In this document: positions 5,778 to 5,951 of the stretch, piece after piece
Position numbering within the stretch: position 1 is the first letter of the stretch
Layout of the letters: the number at the start of each line of letters is the position of its first letter
Origin: Acidobacteriota bacterium
GTDB lineage: Bacteria; Acidobacteriota; Terriglobia; Bryobacterales; Bryobacteraceae
DNA: 5,951 bases
Direction of reading: 5' to 3'
Assembly (NCBI GenBank): GCA_026394095.1
Contig: JAPKYY010000245.1
Location: forward strand, 1-5,951
Translations under genes and position numbers: made by a program
The notes under the pieces: model-generated
The model's database searches: none
The model's input: the letters and a program-made list of their open reading frames with translations, nothing else
What the model was told of the DNA's origin: nothing

Positions 5778-5951
5778 TAGTCTCCAGCCTTTAATTTGGC
5801 TTTCATATCAAGACGGTACTGACGGCGGGCTCCCGCCTGTTCGTACCGTCTTTTTTCGTCTTCGGTTTCAGGGATAAGACGGGCGACGGAGATTTTGCCG
5901 CCTTTTCCGTCTACGGCGACGAAGGTGAGGTATGCAGAAGTGGTGTGTTTT
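5774..5951 (-). CDS. Acyl-CoA thioesterase, hotdog fold, C-terminal part (5' partial)
   Basis: The minus strand is open from the right edge to a TAG stop at 5774-5776 and encodes the last 58 residues of a hotdog-fold acyl-CoA thioesterase (YciA / cytosolic acyl-CoA hydrolase family), which hydrolyses acyl-CoA to free fatty acid and CoA. The diagnostic part is [15 protein letters not shown], the last beta strands of the fold in which TxAYLTFVAxD is typical, followed by the family's [15 protein letters not shown] helix and the basic tail [13 protein letters not shown]. The catalytic Asn/Asp and CoA-binding residues lie upstream, outside the window. The gene is convergent with the hfq-like gene and shares the CTAG at 5774-5777. 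Its last third contains, antisense, the hairpin that probably terminates hfq. No terminator for this gene itself is visible downstream of its stop. Confidence 0.88.
   Translation of the reverse strand, partial: KHTTSAYLTFVAVDGKGGKISVARLIPETEDEKRRYEQAGARRQYRLDMKAKLKAGDY
5810..5856 (+). terminator. Rho-independent terminator of the hfq-like gene, inside the opposing thioesterase gene
   Basis: A perfect 10-bp outer stem (AAGACGGTAC at 5810-5819 with GTACCGTCTT at 5843-5852) encloses a second stem (GGCGG at 5824-5828 with CCGCC at 5833-5837, loop GCTC). The outer stem runs directly into TTTTTT (5851-5856). On the minus strand the hairpin is not followed by a T run, so it should act only on + strand transcripts. 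It lies 33 nt beyond the hfq stop and within the codons for [15 protein letters not shown] of the thioesterase. Confidence 0.85.

Overview
The window looks like chromosomal DNA of a member of the Acidobacteriota, possibly near Bryobacter/Solibacter. This is inferred from three things: the style of the TonB-dependent outer-membrane receptor at the left end (an Oar-like barrel with an ELPFGRGKKF-type strand and a terminal Phe), the atypical Hfq-like protein with an extended N-terminus, and the gene order rpoZ-coaBC-family 4 UDG-tmk-holB. No tRNA, rRNA, CRISPR array, IS element or phage gene is visible.

Layout. (1) 1-1303: the C-terminal part of a TonB-dependent receptor, cut by the window's left edge and closed by a perfect 12-bp hairpin terminator (1321-1355). 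(2) 1382-5357: five genes packed head to tail on the + strand: rpoZ (RNA polymerase omega), coaBC (4'-phosphopantothenate to 4'-phosphopantetheine, for coenzyme A), a family 4 Fe-S uracil-DNA glycosylase, tmk (dTMP kinase) and holB (DNA polymerase III delta'). Junctions are +6, -4, +4 and -11 nt, so this is very probably one operon with translational coupling. It joins transcription, CoA supply, dTTP supply, uracil repair and replication. (3) 5358-5447: a 90-nt intergenic region with a perfect TATAAT and a strong AAGGAG. (4) 5448-5777: a TTG-started Hfq/Sm-like gene. (5) 5774-5951, minus strand: the C-terminus of a hotdog-fold acyl-CoA thioesterase, cut by the right edge.

The most unusual spot is the right end. 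The hfq-like gene and the thioesterase gene converge on one palindromic CTAG that supplies the TAG stop of both. The only evident terminator for hfq is an intrinsic hairpin plus T6 lying inside the thioesterase coding sequence. The other points worth a second look are protein variants: a delta' subunit with no cysteine at all (no zinc module, SRC changed to SRS) and an Hfq whose YKH motif reads YKS. I found no wholly new system; the core is housekeeping genes in an unusual arrangement.
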